DNA of 64,000 nucleotides. It comes from Apostichopus japonicus (Eukaryota > Echinodermata > Holothuroidea > Aspidochirotida > Stichopodidae). Position 1 is the stretch's first letter, and each line of letters opens with the position of its first letter. The notes beneath the pieces were generated by a model. That model had not been told where the DNA came from, did no database searches, and saw only the letters and a list, made by a program, of their open reading frames with translations. Below, piece by piece: positions 28,201 to 39,789 of this stretch. Made by a program: the position numbers and the translations under genes. The DNA is taken from the NCBI RefSeq assembly GCF_037975245.1, contig NC_092583.1, positions 11,487,764 through 11,551,763 on the forward strand, read 5' to 3'.

Positions 28201-30048
28201 AGCCTCATTGGCAATATCAAAGCTGCAAGCTGACCGAAGTCAGTCTCTTAGATTCATATTTATCGTCCATGATTATGAATTGTCAATTTGCAACAACTCT
28301 GTTACTGGACAACATACATTAATCTTGGAGTGACTCGAACTGGGGACCCAGATTGGAAGGCACCGACGTTAACCACTGAGCTAATACTCCTATGAGTAAA
28401 GTAAATGAGATTTTGTCACACCAGTTGTCATTAAATGTTTAAAAAGTTGAGCTCATCTAGAGAGGATTTTAAATTATGTTTTGAGAAGGTTTGATTAAGT
28501 ATGTCCTTAAGAAAGAGATTTTGAGTAAGGAGGTCGAGGAGAAGTGTGTTTCTTTAAAAATATTTTTGGTTTGAAACAATAAGTTGGTCAAAGAGAGGGG
28601 TTATGTTAGCTGCTTCAAACAGCAGCTTCATGGTAGCAATACAACTAGATATTTTTCAGGCAAATTCTAAGGGCTTTATATTATTAATAATGTTTAATTT
28701 GAAACTTAGAGCCTAGAGGCAGATACTACAGAATATCCCTTAACTCTATAAATTAAGTTATGCCATCCGGAGAAATGGTAATTGCAAAATTAAACCGATT
28801 ATTAACTTCCTGTAAACTCGAAGAGCAAAGCTACGAATTTAGCAAACACCGATTTGTCATGTTTTTTGAAAAAAATTAGCACTGTCCATAACATTGATAT
28901 GAAAGCGAGTTCAAATATGCAAAATACAGATCTCAAGATTACAATAGACACATTTCTTTTCTTTTTCGTCACAGTCGTACTCTCCAGGTCCAGGCGAAGT
29001 TGGAGGCTGTCCATTCAGCCAATCAGACGAAAATCACCTCAAATATTTAATGGATATTGAAGAGATCGGACCCGCACAACAAAATGTCATTCAGGATTTA
29101 AGCAAGAGTAAACTATTCACGGCTGCTTGCAAAGAATATCACAAATTGAAACTGTCCAATTTACGCCGTGCAGAGAAAAATGACGAGGGAGCAAAAAGGA
29201 GCCACAGAGAGGAAGGGTCACGTGTAGTGGCAAACATCACAGTGAAAGATGCAGGTCGTGAGGGAGCTATTCGCTCAAGGGAAAGTCTCAGTGAGGAGAT
29301 GACGTCATTGAAGTCCGAGGAAAGAGTCGGGGAAGGAAGAGACTCTATATCAGCGAAAGCGAAGATGAAGAAGGTAGGAAACAATTGTTCAAACGAAAAT
29401 AATATTGCGGTAGATCAGAAACACGAACGAGTAGCTCACAGACCAGACAATTTGAAATATGTTCCTCTTGAAGTTACCGCTTCCGGAAAACGGATTGTTA
29501 GTGATCAACTCCAACATGGGAGTGTAAATGTTAAACGGTGGAAACGTCACCATGGTAACAAAATAGTTGAAGAAAGACGCGATCAATTTAACGAACCGGA
29601 ATCGGGTTATGAAAGTGAGCAAATATCTCGAACACAATTTAATTCAGTAGAGAATCGGTCGTCGGCACCGATCGGAATTGAGCCGATTGAAAGACTAGAC
29701 GGTTGGAATGAAATGGATCAAACTTCCACGTTGCCATCGCAACCGGCTACGTCGTCCGGGGTACCGTATTCGCAGCAAGCCACGGGGCAGCGTCGAAATG
29801 GCTCCATCAAAGGATTTCGAGATGATGAATTTTTTCAGTCGGACGTTAAAGTATCTAGCCCTGGTAATGGTTACAGACCAAGTCAACAGAATGCGCGGTC
29901 ATGTGACTTTCTACGTACTCCAATCGAGAAGCGGAAAGAACTGATATCACGTGACCTGGATAATTTGCCGAATGAAGATAACTTGAGAAAACCGATACAC
30001 TATTATCACAGTTACAAGAAGTTAGTTTCGGAGTTGAAACTCTTGTAG
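25008..30048 (+). CDS. DNA primase large subunit (p58-like), 4 exons
   Basis: The protein is the non-catalytic large subunit of primase, which with the small subunit and DNA polymerase alpha makes RNA-DNA primers in the nucleus. Joining 25008-25219, 26203-26863, 27783-28010 and 28975-30048 gives 725 in-frame codons (724 aa) with canonical GT/AG sites. The N-terminal half aligns by eye with human PRIM2 (FYIKP near the start, RASHFLLRLVCC at the first junction, FQIPF and AQVPF in the helical domain). The C-terminal domain keeps the four [4Fe-4S] cysteines at about residues 272 (FPPC), 363 (HSC), 379 (GGCPF) and 419 (AAC), plus FWKHEY and RYTYNIRH. Unusual points: about 25 fewer N-terminal residues than human, only three introns, and a polar tail of roughly 290 residues after position 435. 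It could be the sole PRIM2 or a divergent paralogue. Confidence 0.9.
26019..26115. repeat. CT-rich 20-bp minisatellite in intron 1
   Basis: About five copies of a unit like CCCATCCTCTCCTCCCCTGT within the first intron, upstream of the acceptor at 26201-26202. Confidence 0.8.
26203..26863 (+). CDS. primase large subunit exon 2
   Basis: Acceptor TTTATATGCAG|GCTTG and donor CCAGG|GTAAGA. Codes the end of residue 71 through 291, covering the N-terminal helical domain and the first iron-sulfur cysteine (FPPCM). At 661 bp it is a long exon for this gene. Confidence 0.9.
27783..28010 (+). CDS. primase large subunit exon 3
   Basis: Acceptor CTTTTCCAG|ATCCAG, donor TTACAG|GTACTA, phase 0 at both ends, residues 292-367. 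Holds EALTFWKHEY, RYTYNIRH and the second iron-sulfur cysteine. These residues lie in the C-terminal domain that binds template and primer in the family. Confidence 0.92.
28330..28398 (-). mobile_element. tRNA-derived sequence in intron 3
   Basis: The reverse complement reads TATTAGCTCAGTGGTTAACG (good A box) and then CCAGTTCGAGTC (B box). Anticodon and acceptor stems are imperfect, so a SINE head or pseudogene is likely. Confidence 0.5.
28975..30048 (+). CDS. primase large subunit exon 4 with long tail
   Basis: Acceptor TTTTCGTCACAG|TCGTAC; stop TAG at 30046-30048. The first ~65 residues (GGCPFSQSD to AACKEYHK) complete the iron-sulfur domain. The remaining ~290 residues are charged and Ser/Arg/Glu/Asn-rich, without visible domains, and are predicted disordered by composition. 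The frame stays open for 1 kb with no repeats, so the tail is probably translated. Confidence 0.85.
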   Translation, partial: SYSPGPGEVGGCPFSQSDENHLKYLMDIEEIGPAQQNVIQDLSKSKLFTAACKEYHKLKLSNLRRAEKNDEGAKRSHREEGSRVVANITVKDAGREGAIRSRESLSEEMTSLKSEERVGEGRDSISAKAKMKKVGNNCSNENNIAVDQKHERVAHRPDNLKYVPLEVTASGKRIVSDQLQHGSVNVKRWKRHHGNKIVEERRDQFNEPESGYESEQISRTQFNSVENRSSAPIGIEPIERLDGWNEMDQTSTLPSQPATSSGVPYSQQATGQRRNGSIKGFRDDEFFQSDVKVSSPGNGYRPSQQNARSCDFLRTPIEKRKELISRDLDNLPNEDNLRKPIHYYHSYKKLVSELKLL

Positions 30049-31330
30049 CAAAGAAATACAACTGCGTGTATGCTTGTCAACCAGCTGAAGTCAAATTCCT
30101 TACAAAGGTTTTAGTGCAGTAACGGAATGGGGCTGTTGGGATAGGTGGGGTTGGGGGGGGGTTAAATTTTAATGTTTCAGTTTAGCCCCGCTGAAGTACT
30201 ATTTCTTTTGGCCCACTGTGAGTTATCCAGGTCCAAGCTTTGCTAACCGGTTGCAAAGTTGGTTTCAATAATCATGGAGCAATATCCTGTGATTTCACTT
30301 TAAAGAAAGAATAGGTGAGTCTGTTTTCAGATGTTGCTGGTAATAAATGGTGCTGGAATAATAGTTTGTAGCTTTCTGTCAAGCAAGTTACCCGAGTCAA
30401 AGAAAGGATCAAAGACCACCTAACCACCCCCTCCCAATCCTCTTCATGCACTCCCAGCAGTAGGCACAAGGCAGTATCTCTCGAGTTGAAAGAGTGAAGC
30501 AACCAGTCAGTTACATGATTGTGAAAAAATAGCCTACAATCACTGGACAGTAAAACAGTTGTGTGATCTCTGAATCTGTACGATGGTTGGGCTTGGTGAA
30601 GAATAGCTCCTCGAGGGATATGGTGGTGCCCGTTCTATGCCCTTTGATGAACAAACCCTGAATATGCCAATGACAGTGTAAATCATAAGCTTACAATACA
30701 ATATATCAATGGTTCTATGTGCATTGAATGCTTCAATTGTCTGTTTGGTTCGCTTGTCAAAAACTAACATATTCCTGTCACATTTATGGCAATACTTCGT
30801 CACCAAATAGAGGATCTAGACATTCTCGCGCTTTTTATTTGGTTTTTCTGTGTATGTGGGGTGGTGGGGTGGGGTGGGGGCTGGAGGTCGTATGTCATTT
30901 CAATTTGGTATATCGCATCTGTGAAAGGTCAATCTTATCCAAAGTCACAGTTTGACGGGTCACTTCATCTTCGACTTGAAAATTGCGGTTCATTGCTAAC
31001 ATTGTTCGTTAGTTTTGTTGATGGATTTTAAGGGATCAAAGTTTCATAGAGTTGAAGGCGCACCAGGAGCGCCGATAACTGATTTACGGGGGGGGACCGT
31101 TCTGGAGAGATTTATTACTCACTGAAAGTGTAGCCGATTTTGTCCTATAAAAGTTAAAAGCCAATAATGTTACGTTGGTTTGTAACGTTGAATCCTTCTG
31201 AACCAGCCATGTAATAATTACATGTTAATTGGATACCGAATCTAAATTAAACAAGCATGTGCTAAAGATTATATCTGTCTGCCCCAAATTAGCGAGTTGT
31301 TAACCGTCTTGGTTCTATAGAGAAAATTTT
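30049..31330. other. 3' flank of the primase gene, no other gene
   Basis: Holds the candidate poly(A) signal at 30342 and G-runs near 30140-30162 and 30856-30882. No further coding region seen. Confidence 0.5.
30342..30347 (+). terminator. candidate poly(A) signal AATAAA
   Basis: First AATAAA downstream of the primase stop codon, about 294 bases away. No transcript evidence. Confidence 0.35.
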
Positions 31331-31534
31331 TGTGTCCCACAAATTCAATACATGTTGTATTAACTTTTAAAATTTGGCAAAAATAAGTGAAATATTAAAA
31401 GGGATATTTTTGATAACATTTTTCAAAATAAGTGTGTCCCACAAATTCAATAAATGTTGTATTAACTTTTAAAATTTGGCAAAAATAAGTGAAATATTAA
31501 AAGGGATATTTTTGATAAAATTTTGCAAAATAAG
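31331..31534 (+). repeat. 102-bp tandem duplication
   Basis: 31331-31432 and 31433-31534 are two head-to-tail copies starting TGTGTCCCACAAATTCAATA that differ at only a few bases. Confidence 0.95.
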
Positions 31535-32439
31535 TGAAACATTAATAAGGGAACTTCTGGTGGCGGAGATTGCGACATTTATAAGGTTTATCGAAACTCT
31601 AGAGTATTTAGTGAAAATCACATCTGTAATTCGTGTTCCTAACTCTGGATAAAGTTGTATAAATGTAATTTATTTTTATATGATGAAGATAAACTCTTCC
31701 TTTCTGTCTGTGACGTCATCACGGTAGATATTATATGAACTTAAAGGAACGTTCGAACGACTCATAACTGTATCCCACTGTATTGCTTTTTTTGTATTTG
31801 TATTGCTAGTTATTATCACAGAAGAAGCCAACCCTGAATGCTCCTTTAAACGTTAATTTGTTTTCAGCAACTGAAGGAATTTTTCACAGTCTCTACTATA
31901 GAGTCCACGTTCCTGTTTTATTTGCCTAAATCACCTCTTAGATTTGAATTTGAATTAGATTTGAATTTGCAATAACAAAACCTTTTATATCATTCTTCTA
32001 CATGGTACAGAAATGAAAATGTATTTCAATATATTTGATTCTATATTATACTGTTTCCTGTTATCTGTTTTTTCTTTCTTTCGAAGCTTAAGATACCTTA
32101 ATATTTTACGCAAGACCCCATTCTTTTCTACAATTATAGAGTACGTTATATTCAAATGGTTGGTATATTCAAATAGTTGGGATTACTCATAATTAATTCC
32201 ACAATTTTCCTTTCAAAGAGAATCGTGCAGTTATAGAATAAATGTTTCGTATTTCGTAACTCACAAATAGACTCGTTTTTTTTTTATCGAATTATAAATG
32301 AATAGGTTCATTGGGACAAGAGTCCGTTTGATTATTCTTATTCTTATTTATTTGTTTATATATCTAGATGAAGGACGAGGAAGGGGAAGTGACGATCTAT
32401 AGAAAATAGAACTAGTCTTTCTATTGTCTTTTGTTCCCC
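31535..32439. other. no gene seen
   Basis: AT-rich non-coding sequence without recognisable features. Confidence 0.55.
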
Positions 32440-32790
32440 CCTCATATCATGTATAGAAATGATATAATGATATTATTTAAGTGTTGTATATGTAAAAGCA
32501 TCAATAAAGGCATCAATTCTAATCTTAAGCTATTCGCTGATGACAGCTTATTATATACAGAACCACTGACAATCCGACGGACACAACTCTACTTCAGAAA
32601 GACCTTTTTACGTTGTCAGACTGGGCAGATATACCTGGCAAATGCAGTTTAATGCTGAGAAGTGTTATGTAATAAGAACGCAATCGTATAACAAAAAGGC
32701 TCATCTTTTCGATTCTATAATATAGGGTCATAGCCTATAAGGACGTCGACCATCAACCATACTTAGGTGTATACTTATAAAATGAATTGG
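32440..32790 (+). mobile_element. CR1/jockey-like LINE reverse transcriptase remnant
   Basis: SNLKLFADDSLLY (about 32518-32556) contains the catalytic F/YADD motif of non-LTR reverse transcriptase. After a frameshift, WQMQFNAEKCYVIR and then QPYLGVYL continue the usual downstream order. Stops and frame changes show it is dead; flanking parts of the element are missing. Confidence 0.75.
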
Positions 32791-32967
32791 AGTCACCACA
32801 TAGTCTATTGCAGAGTACCGATGTAGATGTAACATATCGGTAGTGACTAATTTATAGATTTGTAATTTGTCGTATATACCTCGTGTAAAATGACCAGCTA
32901 TATAGTTGAAGAACAACTTCCTCATGTCCTTACCACCCAAATTATCCTCCCAAGCCACGCTTCAAAT

Positions 32968-33373
32968 CAGTGGGGGAGCTTCCATCAAGTCAGGGGGGGG
33001 GGGCTGATGCCCCCCCCCCTGACGGACTCAAATGGACTGCTGGCGGCCTTTTCAGCTTTTTACCACTTTTAACTTATTCGCAATTATTGACTTTTTTTAT
33101 TGCGCTCTCATCTACCTATTGACATTGGTCACGTTTTGTTGGTGTAATTTTCTGACAAAATGCTCTAACAGCTATTTATTCTTCGTTTATCTGCAAATTA
33201 GCAAGGCCCGGAAAGGGTCATATCCGGCGATCTAGGGAGTATCTTTACTAAAAATAATTATGTACGCTCCGCGCCAACCTGTGATGGCGCTCCGCTTAGA
33301 TAGTGCGGAAAGCACCCCTACAGACCATTCTGCCCCCCCCCCCCCCCGACCAATACCTCTAACTCCGCCACTG
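32968..33373. mobile_element. hAT-type MITE (406 bp)
   Basis: Left end CAGTGGGGGAGC and right end ACTCCGCCACTG; exact 8-bp duplication CTTCAAAT at 32960-32967 and 33374-33381. Same family as 22680-23080 (inverted) and 47711-48084 (same orientation). Confidence 0.9.
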
Positions 33374-33384
33374 CTTCAAATCAC

Positions 33385-33770
33385 TCGTATTGACAAACTA
33401 GTACAATTCCTATAACCTTTATCTGATAGAAACATGATTTTCATACTGCTCAAAACGGTTCAGTTTGAGTGCTCTAATGCGGAATATGAAGTGCAGTAAA
33501 GGGAAAAATTTAAAAAAATGAAGACGTTCATCACTGGCGCTGAATATTCATTCGAGGAAGGTTACTCTCATCCAATTGGGACAATTTCCCAATGCTAATA
33601 CCTCTCTAAACAGTACTCCGATATCATGCTCTCAAAGCCACTGGTATTGACTGTATAATCAGTTCCTAACCTTGATCTGACAGTCACATGATATTATTGA
33701 GTGTTCTGAAGCGGGACATGATACTACAAAATAGAAAAAAATTGTCCCAACATGTACATGTATAGGCCTA
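33385..33770 (+). repeat. diverged tandem duplication
   Basis: Words starting at GTATTGAC, then TTCCTA-ACC-TTGATCTGA and GAGTG-TCT-A-GCGG recur in the same order about 260 bp apart. Copies differ by several gaps. Confidence 0.45.
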
Positions 33771-35923
33771 CATTAAGGTTCCCTCAATTCTCCCGTATTG
33801 CTGCTGTTGAAGGTGTGTGTGTGTGTTGGGTGGGTGGGGGGGGGGGGTGGGTGGGTGGTACCACTTGTTTATTACTGACTTAAGGGTACTGTACAAATAA
33901 CTTGAGCAAAAGTATAGTATGCTAAGGATGATATGCTATCAGTGTATGTCGTAATTCTATAACACTTTTTAATTTTCCCCCCAAAAGGAAAATCTTTAAT
34001 AATATGAGGTTCATCAGTCAAAGTGACTGGACACGCTATCTTATACACAGCAATTGGTCACTTCCTCAGACGAAGCGCGAAATTCAGTTAAAAAAACATT
34101 ATTATGAACTCAAATAACATGTTTACAATGCATTAAAAATTTGCCACCAACAAATGGTATTGATTGTCAACAAAATGGCGTACTTCTGTATTTCAGATAA
34201 AGTCAAAGAAAGTAGGTTTGGTTGAGTTTAGAATTTTATAAAACAATGGATTATCATTATCATTTATTCGGTATCGACATCCAATTTAGTATTAAAGGAT
34301 TGTTCCAGGGATTAAACAAATGTTATAGGTGAATATCTTGCAAGAGTGGAAGATAAGTCTATTTCTTTTGGCATAACAAGACTAACATCATGCATAAAGT
34401 TATCCATAAACTTGCAACAACTACAAACAAAAAACCTACCTGCCTTACCTGTGGCCGGGTATGGTGCATAGCTCCATGGAATCGATACTTCCTGAATTAC
34501 TTCGGTGACTACCCGTAAACTGAGGGCGTTCCACATGCACTTTGTTTACCCCTCCATCCTCCCCCCCCCCCCCCTTGGTCTGACGCATTACTTGTGTTCC
34601 CTGATATATATATATATATATATATATTGCATGTTGTCCGTCGTGATTGCTACCCTTTTCCGAAAACATTTGATGGCGCTGTCCATATTTGCCATATATT
34701 TGTAACCATACAACGCGGGAAGAGAAACACACGGGGACAACAGAACGATATGCTCATTTAATCAAACATTTGAAAATACATAATGACGTCACGAGTCTGT
34801 TGTGAGATTCTGAAATATAAGTTATAAATTAAAAAACAATATAGCTTGAGTCATCACATCGCAGTATTCTGCATTACAGTACATAACATTGATTTCATGA
34901 GCAATTAATTACGTACAGTTTGGGCTTTTGGAAAAATTGTATTGTATCGGTTATATTTTTAAGTCGGTTCTAGAAATTTACGATAAACATCATAAATACA
35001 AACTTACTTGGACTCTATGATTTCAAAATAATATCGTTCGTTAACACTGACCGGGCTTTAATTTAACAAGCATTGTGGCTTATTTTTAATTTATAAATAT
35101 ATTAAATGCATTATCTAGTATGACGTTACACATGATTAATTTTCTGTATAACGTAACGTTCATTTGATAGTTTTGCGTTGTTTGAAACTTGAAATTAGCT
35201 ACATTACATTGCATGTACAGTAAAACTTATTTAATCATACAAAGTAATAGTATACATATAATATAAAACAAGATGGGGTATACTAAAATGATAGGAAACC
35301 TGTATGAAAAATGCTGAAATTGCATAAAATAAACCTCAGCCCCACTGCGAGAAGTCGTTCGCAGAACTATCGTTAAGACAAGCTAAGAAGTATTGAACGA
35401 AACCTGTGACACAAAATTCGTGAAAATTAATCAGTTTAATTCGTGTATAATTGCACACTGGATGAGCCGATGAAGCATGTACTCTTTTCCCTTGAAATAA
35501 CTTGAATTACCACTTTAATAAGTACTGCTGCTTTCAGGCGAGGACACAACAAAGGATGATATTAAATATTACTATATTTAGTGAGCCACATTGGTTTTGT
35601 TATGACTTTAAACCATTGGTATTGTTATGACTTTAAAATAATTCTTTAAAAAAAACTGTTTAATCGGATGAGTTTAATCTGTTAATTGTCTACATTGAAA
35701 TAATGATATATCTGTATAGGATAACTTAATCATGAGATGCACTGGCCGGGTGCGCATGCATCCTTTCCCCCCACCTATATTCTCACCCCACCCCACCCCC
35801 ACACGACCCCCACCCGACCCCCACCCTTCTCCTCCACCCACCCTAGATATTTAGCTTTGGTGTCTTTCATATATGCCTATATGTTATGCCATATCATTAA
35901 ATGTTGATAATATTCTGCACCAG
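33771..35923. other. no gene seen
   Basis: Non-coding sequence with a (GT)n/G-rich stretch (33812-33858), a C-run at 34560-34573, a short (TA)n at 34603-34626 and a C-rich run at 35766-35840. Confidence 0.55.
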
Positions 35924-36155
35924 TTATAACGTCTGCACCATATCGTATACGGCATATACCGAACCGTATATACCGTGTTAATAGTTTCACCCGGTTTGCT
36001 TTGTATTATCCTTTCATACCGAACCACTTTCATACCACTTAAAAGACTGACAAGCTAAAGAATACAGGACTGCATGACCTGAATGGGGTCAGACATGGTC
36101 AAACTATCATAACGTCTGCACCATGCAGTATACAGCATATACCGAACCGTATCGT
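35924..36155 (+). repeat. two-copy ~182-bp spaced repeat
   Basis: ATAACGTCTGCACCAT followed by GCATATACCGAACCGTAT occurs at about 35927 and again at about 36109. Confidence 0.6.
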
Positions 36156-36887
36156 CTTGTTGTTGTTCTTGTCGCTGTCAAACACTATTTCCAGAAATCT
36201 AGTCATACCGTACTATATATTGTAGATGTTTTGTTTTTTCATATCGAACCGTCATCTATTACTCTTTATAGATCTGTTCATATTTGGTGACAAGTGGTGC
36301 ATTACTTCATTTCTGTACCCGACGTATATTCAGTTCTCGTTAGGTGTTCATACTATCATATACTTAACATAGATAGTTGGTTGTCTCATATACGGACTGC
36401 ATGAGTTACAAATGTGTCGTCATGAAGATATTTCAGCGACCGGAATTGGGGAATATTTTAAACCGGTTTGACTATTATCCGTGGGTGGTGTCAATTGATT
36501 CTCAATTAACAAGCGTGTAATGTCAGCAATACTGGTTGAGTGTTTCCGATTAAAATCAATCCATACTGGAGACATTATTATGTTTATCCACTTATTTATG
36601 AATATTCAGCAGTAAAAAATAGCAAGAAAGCTATTCCTAAGCTACTCCAGATCGCACAAAAAAAAGTTTATGATATTCCAATATTGTTGGTCTGATTCAA
36701 TATCCACAGAAAGGTATTCTTTATTATAACAACTCCGTTTTATCTTGTAGCTTCATTTCAGCGTTTCTCATTATATCTATATTTAGCATTATTGTCAGTT
36801 TCCCCGGAAGTGTTTCTGCCTGCTTCTCTATCTGCCTATCGCCATCATTTCCTCTGTTAATACTTTGCCGTAGAGTAATCAATTTTA

Positions 36888-37245
36888 TAACAACGTGCCA
36901 CAGTTTTTTCTTGGCAGAATGTACGCAGCCGTTTCAAGCTACGATAAAATAGTTACATGTGTAATTTACTAACTAGCCAAATGTCAGTTAACCGCCACCG
37001 GTTATCTCAAATCACCGCGGTCTGATCTTCAAGGAATCTTGTACATCGAATTACGGATTCCGTAACCAAACCTGCAAAAACACGTTTCTTATGTTTATGA
37101 TGAACGTCGTCTCATACTGTCACCTGAGTTACCATGGTAACGTGTGGCGGGAATACCGAATCACCATTATTAGTTTCTTTCAACAATCAAATCCAAACAG
37201 TCCTCCGAAAAAATCAAGGGGTTGTGTTGGTAACTGATCGAAAGT
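36888..37245 (+). repeat. dispersed ~350-bp repeat, copy A
   Basis: The sequence from TTATAACAACGTGCCA to GATCGAAAGTGTCC matches 58097-58445 throughout. Shared landmarks are CGGATTCCGTAACCAAACC and GAGTTACCATGGTAACGTG. No coding frame is conserved. Confidence 0.85.
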
Positions 37246-39127
37246 GTCCATACCCCCCCCCCACCTTCTCCTTCCCGATCCTCATAACAGACATATTCAT
37301 AATTTTGTCACCTCGACTATTCTGTCTCCTCGTTATAATGAAGATACAATCAGTTTAAGTCATGATCTTGCTAGGCATACCAAAATACATTTCCTGACGG
37401 CTCATATTGGAAGGACTCCAAGAGTTAAAACGGAAGTTCTTTACCAGTGGCACACCGGCTTTCATAATGCGGTACACATGGTCATGGTTCGTATTACTTC
37501 CTCATGTTCACACAAAAGTCTTGAAATCCAGACAACTTATATGTATGATATCATCCGTTTTGGTGATGTTGTTTGATCTTCAAACGGTTAAATCTAACCT
37601 TCGTGTCTTGCTTTACGAGTTCAACAACTGGTTGTTATCACGTCCGTCCTTGATTGCTTATACAGAAGTACATGATTATATCATTGGCACCATACTGTAA
37701 AGACACATGTATGCTGTGTGTGTTTTGTTCGTTTGATATCTTGCTTTACACAGTCTAATCGAAATTCAGTGTCATATGAAGATCCGAACCATTCCTCCGC
37801 GCGACTTTATACATTTAATGAACAACGTGTGAAATTACTGCAGGGAAATTATGAATACGTTTGCAATAGAGATAACAAATAAACTATCTGGTTATAATGA
37901 CTTTCGAGCCTGTGAGTCCAGAGATTTTGGAGAAAAAAAATCAATAAATAAATTAAAAAAAAAAATCTATTATCAAACCCCCCAAAGCTGTCCATCTCAA
38001 AACCCGACACGCTTGTTCTGCATGAAAGTAAAATGTGGGTGCGAACACCTTTTTCAGATAACTTGATTTGTTTCTTATCCGGACTGAAAGGGAGGGGTGT
38101 GGGGAGGGGCATGGGGGTGGGCAGTGTTTGATAGTTAAACAAGATGGTGTGATACAGAATATGTTTGGTTGACTGGCGTCAAAGTTCATACATCAACTAA
38201 TAATAATATGTTAGATTTGATAACTCGGTTTGGATCGATCTATACCGTGCGTCTCACTACCGTTCAAAAGCCAAAAGGAAAGCTTCCTTGTAGACTAGAC
38301 CATTGGATATGATGTTCACAATGGGAAACGATGTTCTCTGGTCTTCAGTTCTTGGTTCATGGTTAGACATTTATCAAACCGAAACGGTTTTGTTGCAATG
38401 TTGGTGCACGATACCACGGTTTCACCGTCCTTAAATTAAGTTATCCCTCTGCTTTACAGAATTTTTTTTTTTTAAATTGCGGGCATATTTTGGCGACAGT
38501 TGTGATGTTGACGATTAAAACAAACGATTGAGCATAAACAGAGGGACGGAAATCTGTATCAAAGGAGAGTGGGTGGAGTGGGACGAACTGATCCTAAATC
38601 TTGTCGGTAGCCCTAGATATCAGGAAGGTGGGCGGTAAAACCTCTGGCTTGAGCATACAAATTAATCTCTTTTTTTTTTTCTGGTTGTTGATTGAATACA
38701 CAGATGACGAAAGCATTGATCGAGTACGCATCTTTGGTAGTCTAGGAGCCAACACAAAGGTCCATCATTCATCCACCGTGATGAAATGGAATAGTACAGT
38801 CATGACGTCACAACTTTTGTTTACTTGCCGATCGCCTAGTCTGCTGAAGTCAAATCGATGGTGGGGAAGCAAAATATGATATGTAGTTATTAAAATTGGC
38901 AATACGAAATTAAAAGAAAGGCATCGGTCTACTTACCTAGTAAGGTAAATGTACATATATAGGGTCATATTCCCAGAAAGGATTTTTCAGAATTGTTACA
39001 CATAGAAAAACGAATGGAAAAAAAGGAATCTAGAAACAGAACCGGTAGTAACTCGTTTGATTTCTTCGTGTGGTACGGTATGCGCGAAACGATAACGTCA
39101 AAACGCTGGTTTTTATACGTTTATTAT
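37246..39127. other. no gene seen
   Basis: Non-coding sequence with poly-C, poly-A and G-rich stretches. Open frames here lack recognisable domains. Confidence 0.5.
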
Positions 39128-39165
39128 ACGAGAGAAAGAGAGAGAGAGAGAGAGAGGTGGAGAGA
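39128..39165. repeat. (AG)n microsatellite
   Basis: About 30 bases of GAGAGA. Confidence 0.9.
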
Positions 39166-39415
39166 GATGATCAGGCAAATAAAATGATTGATAAAAGCTA
39201 TAACTGACAAACATTTATCATACACACCTTAGAGAAAAACAATTCTCTTGAAACATAATCTGTGAAAAAAAAGGTGGAATCTGGAAGAAAATGTATTATA
39301 ATATCAAAAAACAAATCAGCTACAAAGTTGCAAAACAGAATGGCGATGTCGTGTTCTTGTGAATAATTAATTAGACAACCACAAGGAGTAACACCGATTT
39401 TATATTGACCCTTAC

Positions 39416-39544
39416 CTACTGAGTTCGAAATAAATTTAAGTAGACTTCTTCTTTCCCAGGAAGTTCCTCTTCTTCTTCTCCTTTGACATCTGCCCATCTC
39501 GAGTTGAATCTTGATCTCCTCCGTCACGGTGAAAAGAAATCCCC
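39416..39544 (-). CDS. possible seventh exon of the VWC gene
   Basis: Bounded on the minus strand by GCAG and GTAG|GTAAGG, it has phase 1 at both ends (129 bp) like every confirmed exon of the gene upstream. It would read GGFLFTVTEEIKIQLE, then a basic run with five arginines. It contains no copy of the repeat domain, so this rests on splice signals and phase alone. An overlapping frame ending in a lysine-rich tail and stop is an alternative. Confidence 0.22.
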
Positions 39545-39704
39545 CTGCGCTGTAAATCATGAAATAACGACCTAACTTGCACAAATATTATGATATTACG
39601 GAAGGAGAGAGCCTGAGAAATAAAAGTTCTCGTTTTCTCCTCAGTTAAGACTTTTAAAAAAAGAACACAACATTTTATTGTTGAATACACGACATAGCGA
39701 GAGA

Positions 39705-39775
39705 GAGAGGCTAGGCTTTGAAGCCTATCAAGGCTTTGAAGCCTACCATAGGCTTTGAAGCCTATCAAGAGTTTT
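39705..39775. repeat. triplicated palindrome TAGGCTTTGAAGCCTA
   Basis: Three close copies of GGCTTTGAAGCCTA about 20-25 bp apart, each nearly self-complementary. Confidence 0.85.
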
Positions 39776-39789
39776 GTATGTGATCGCAA

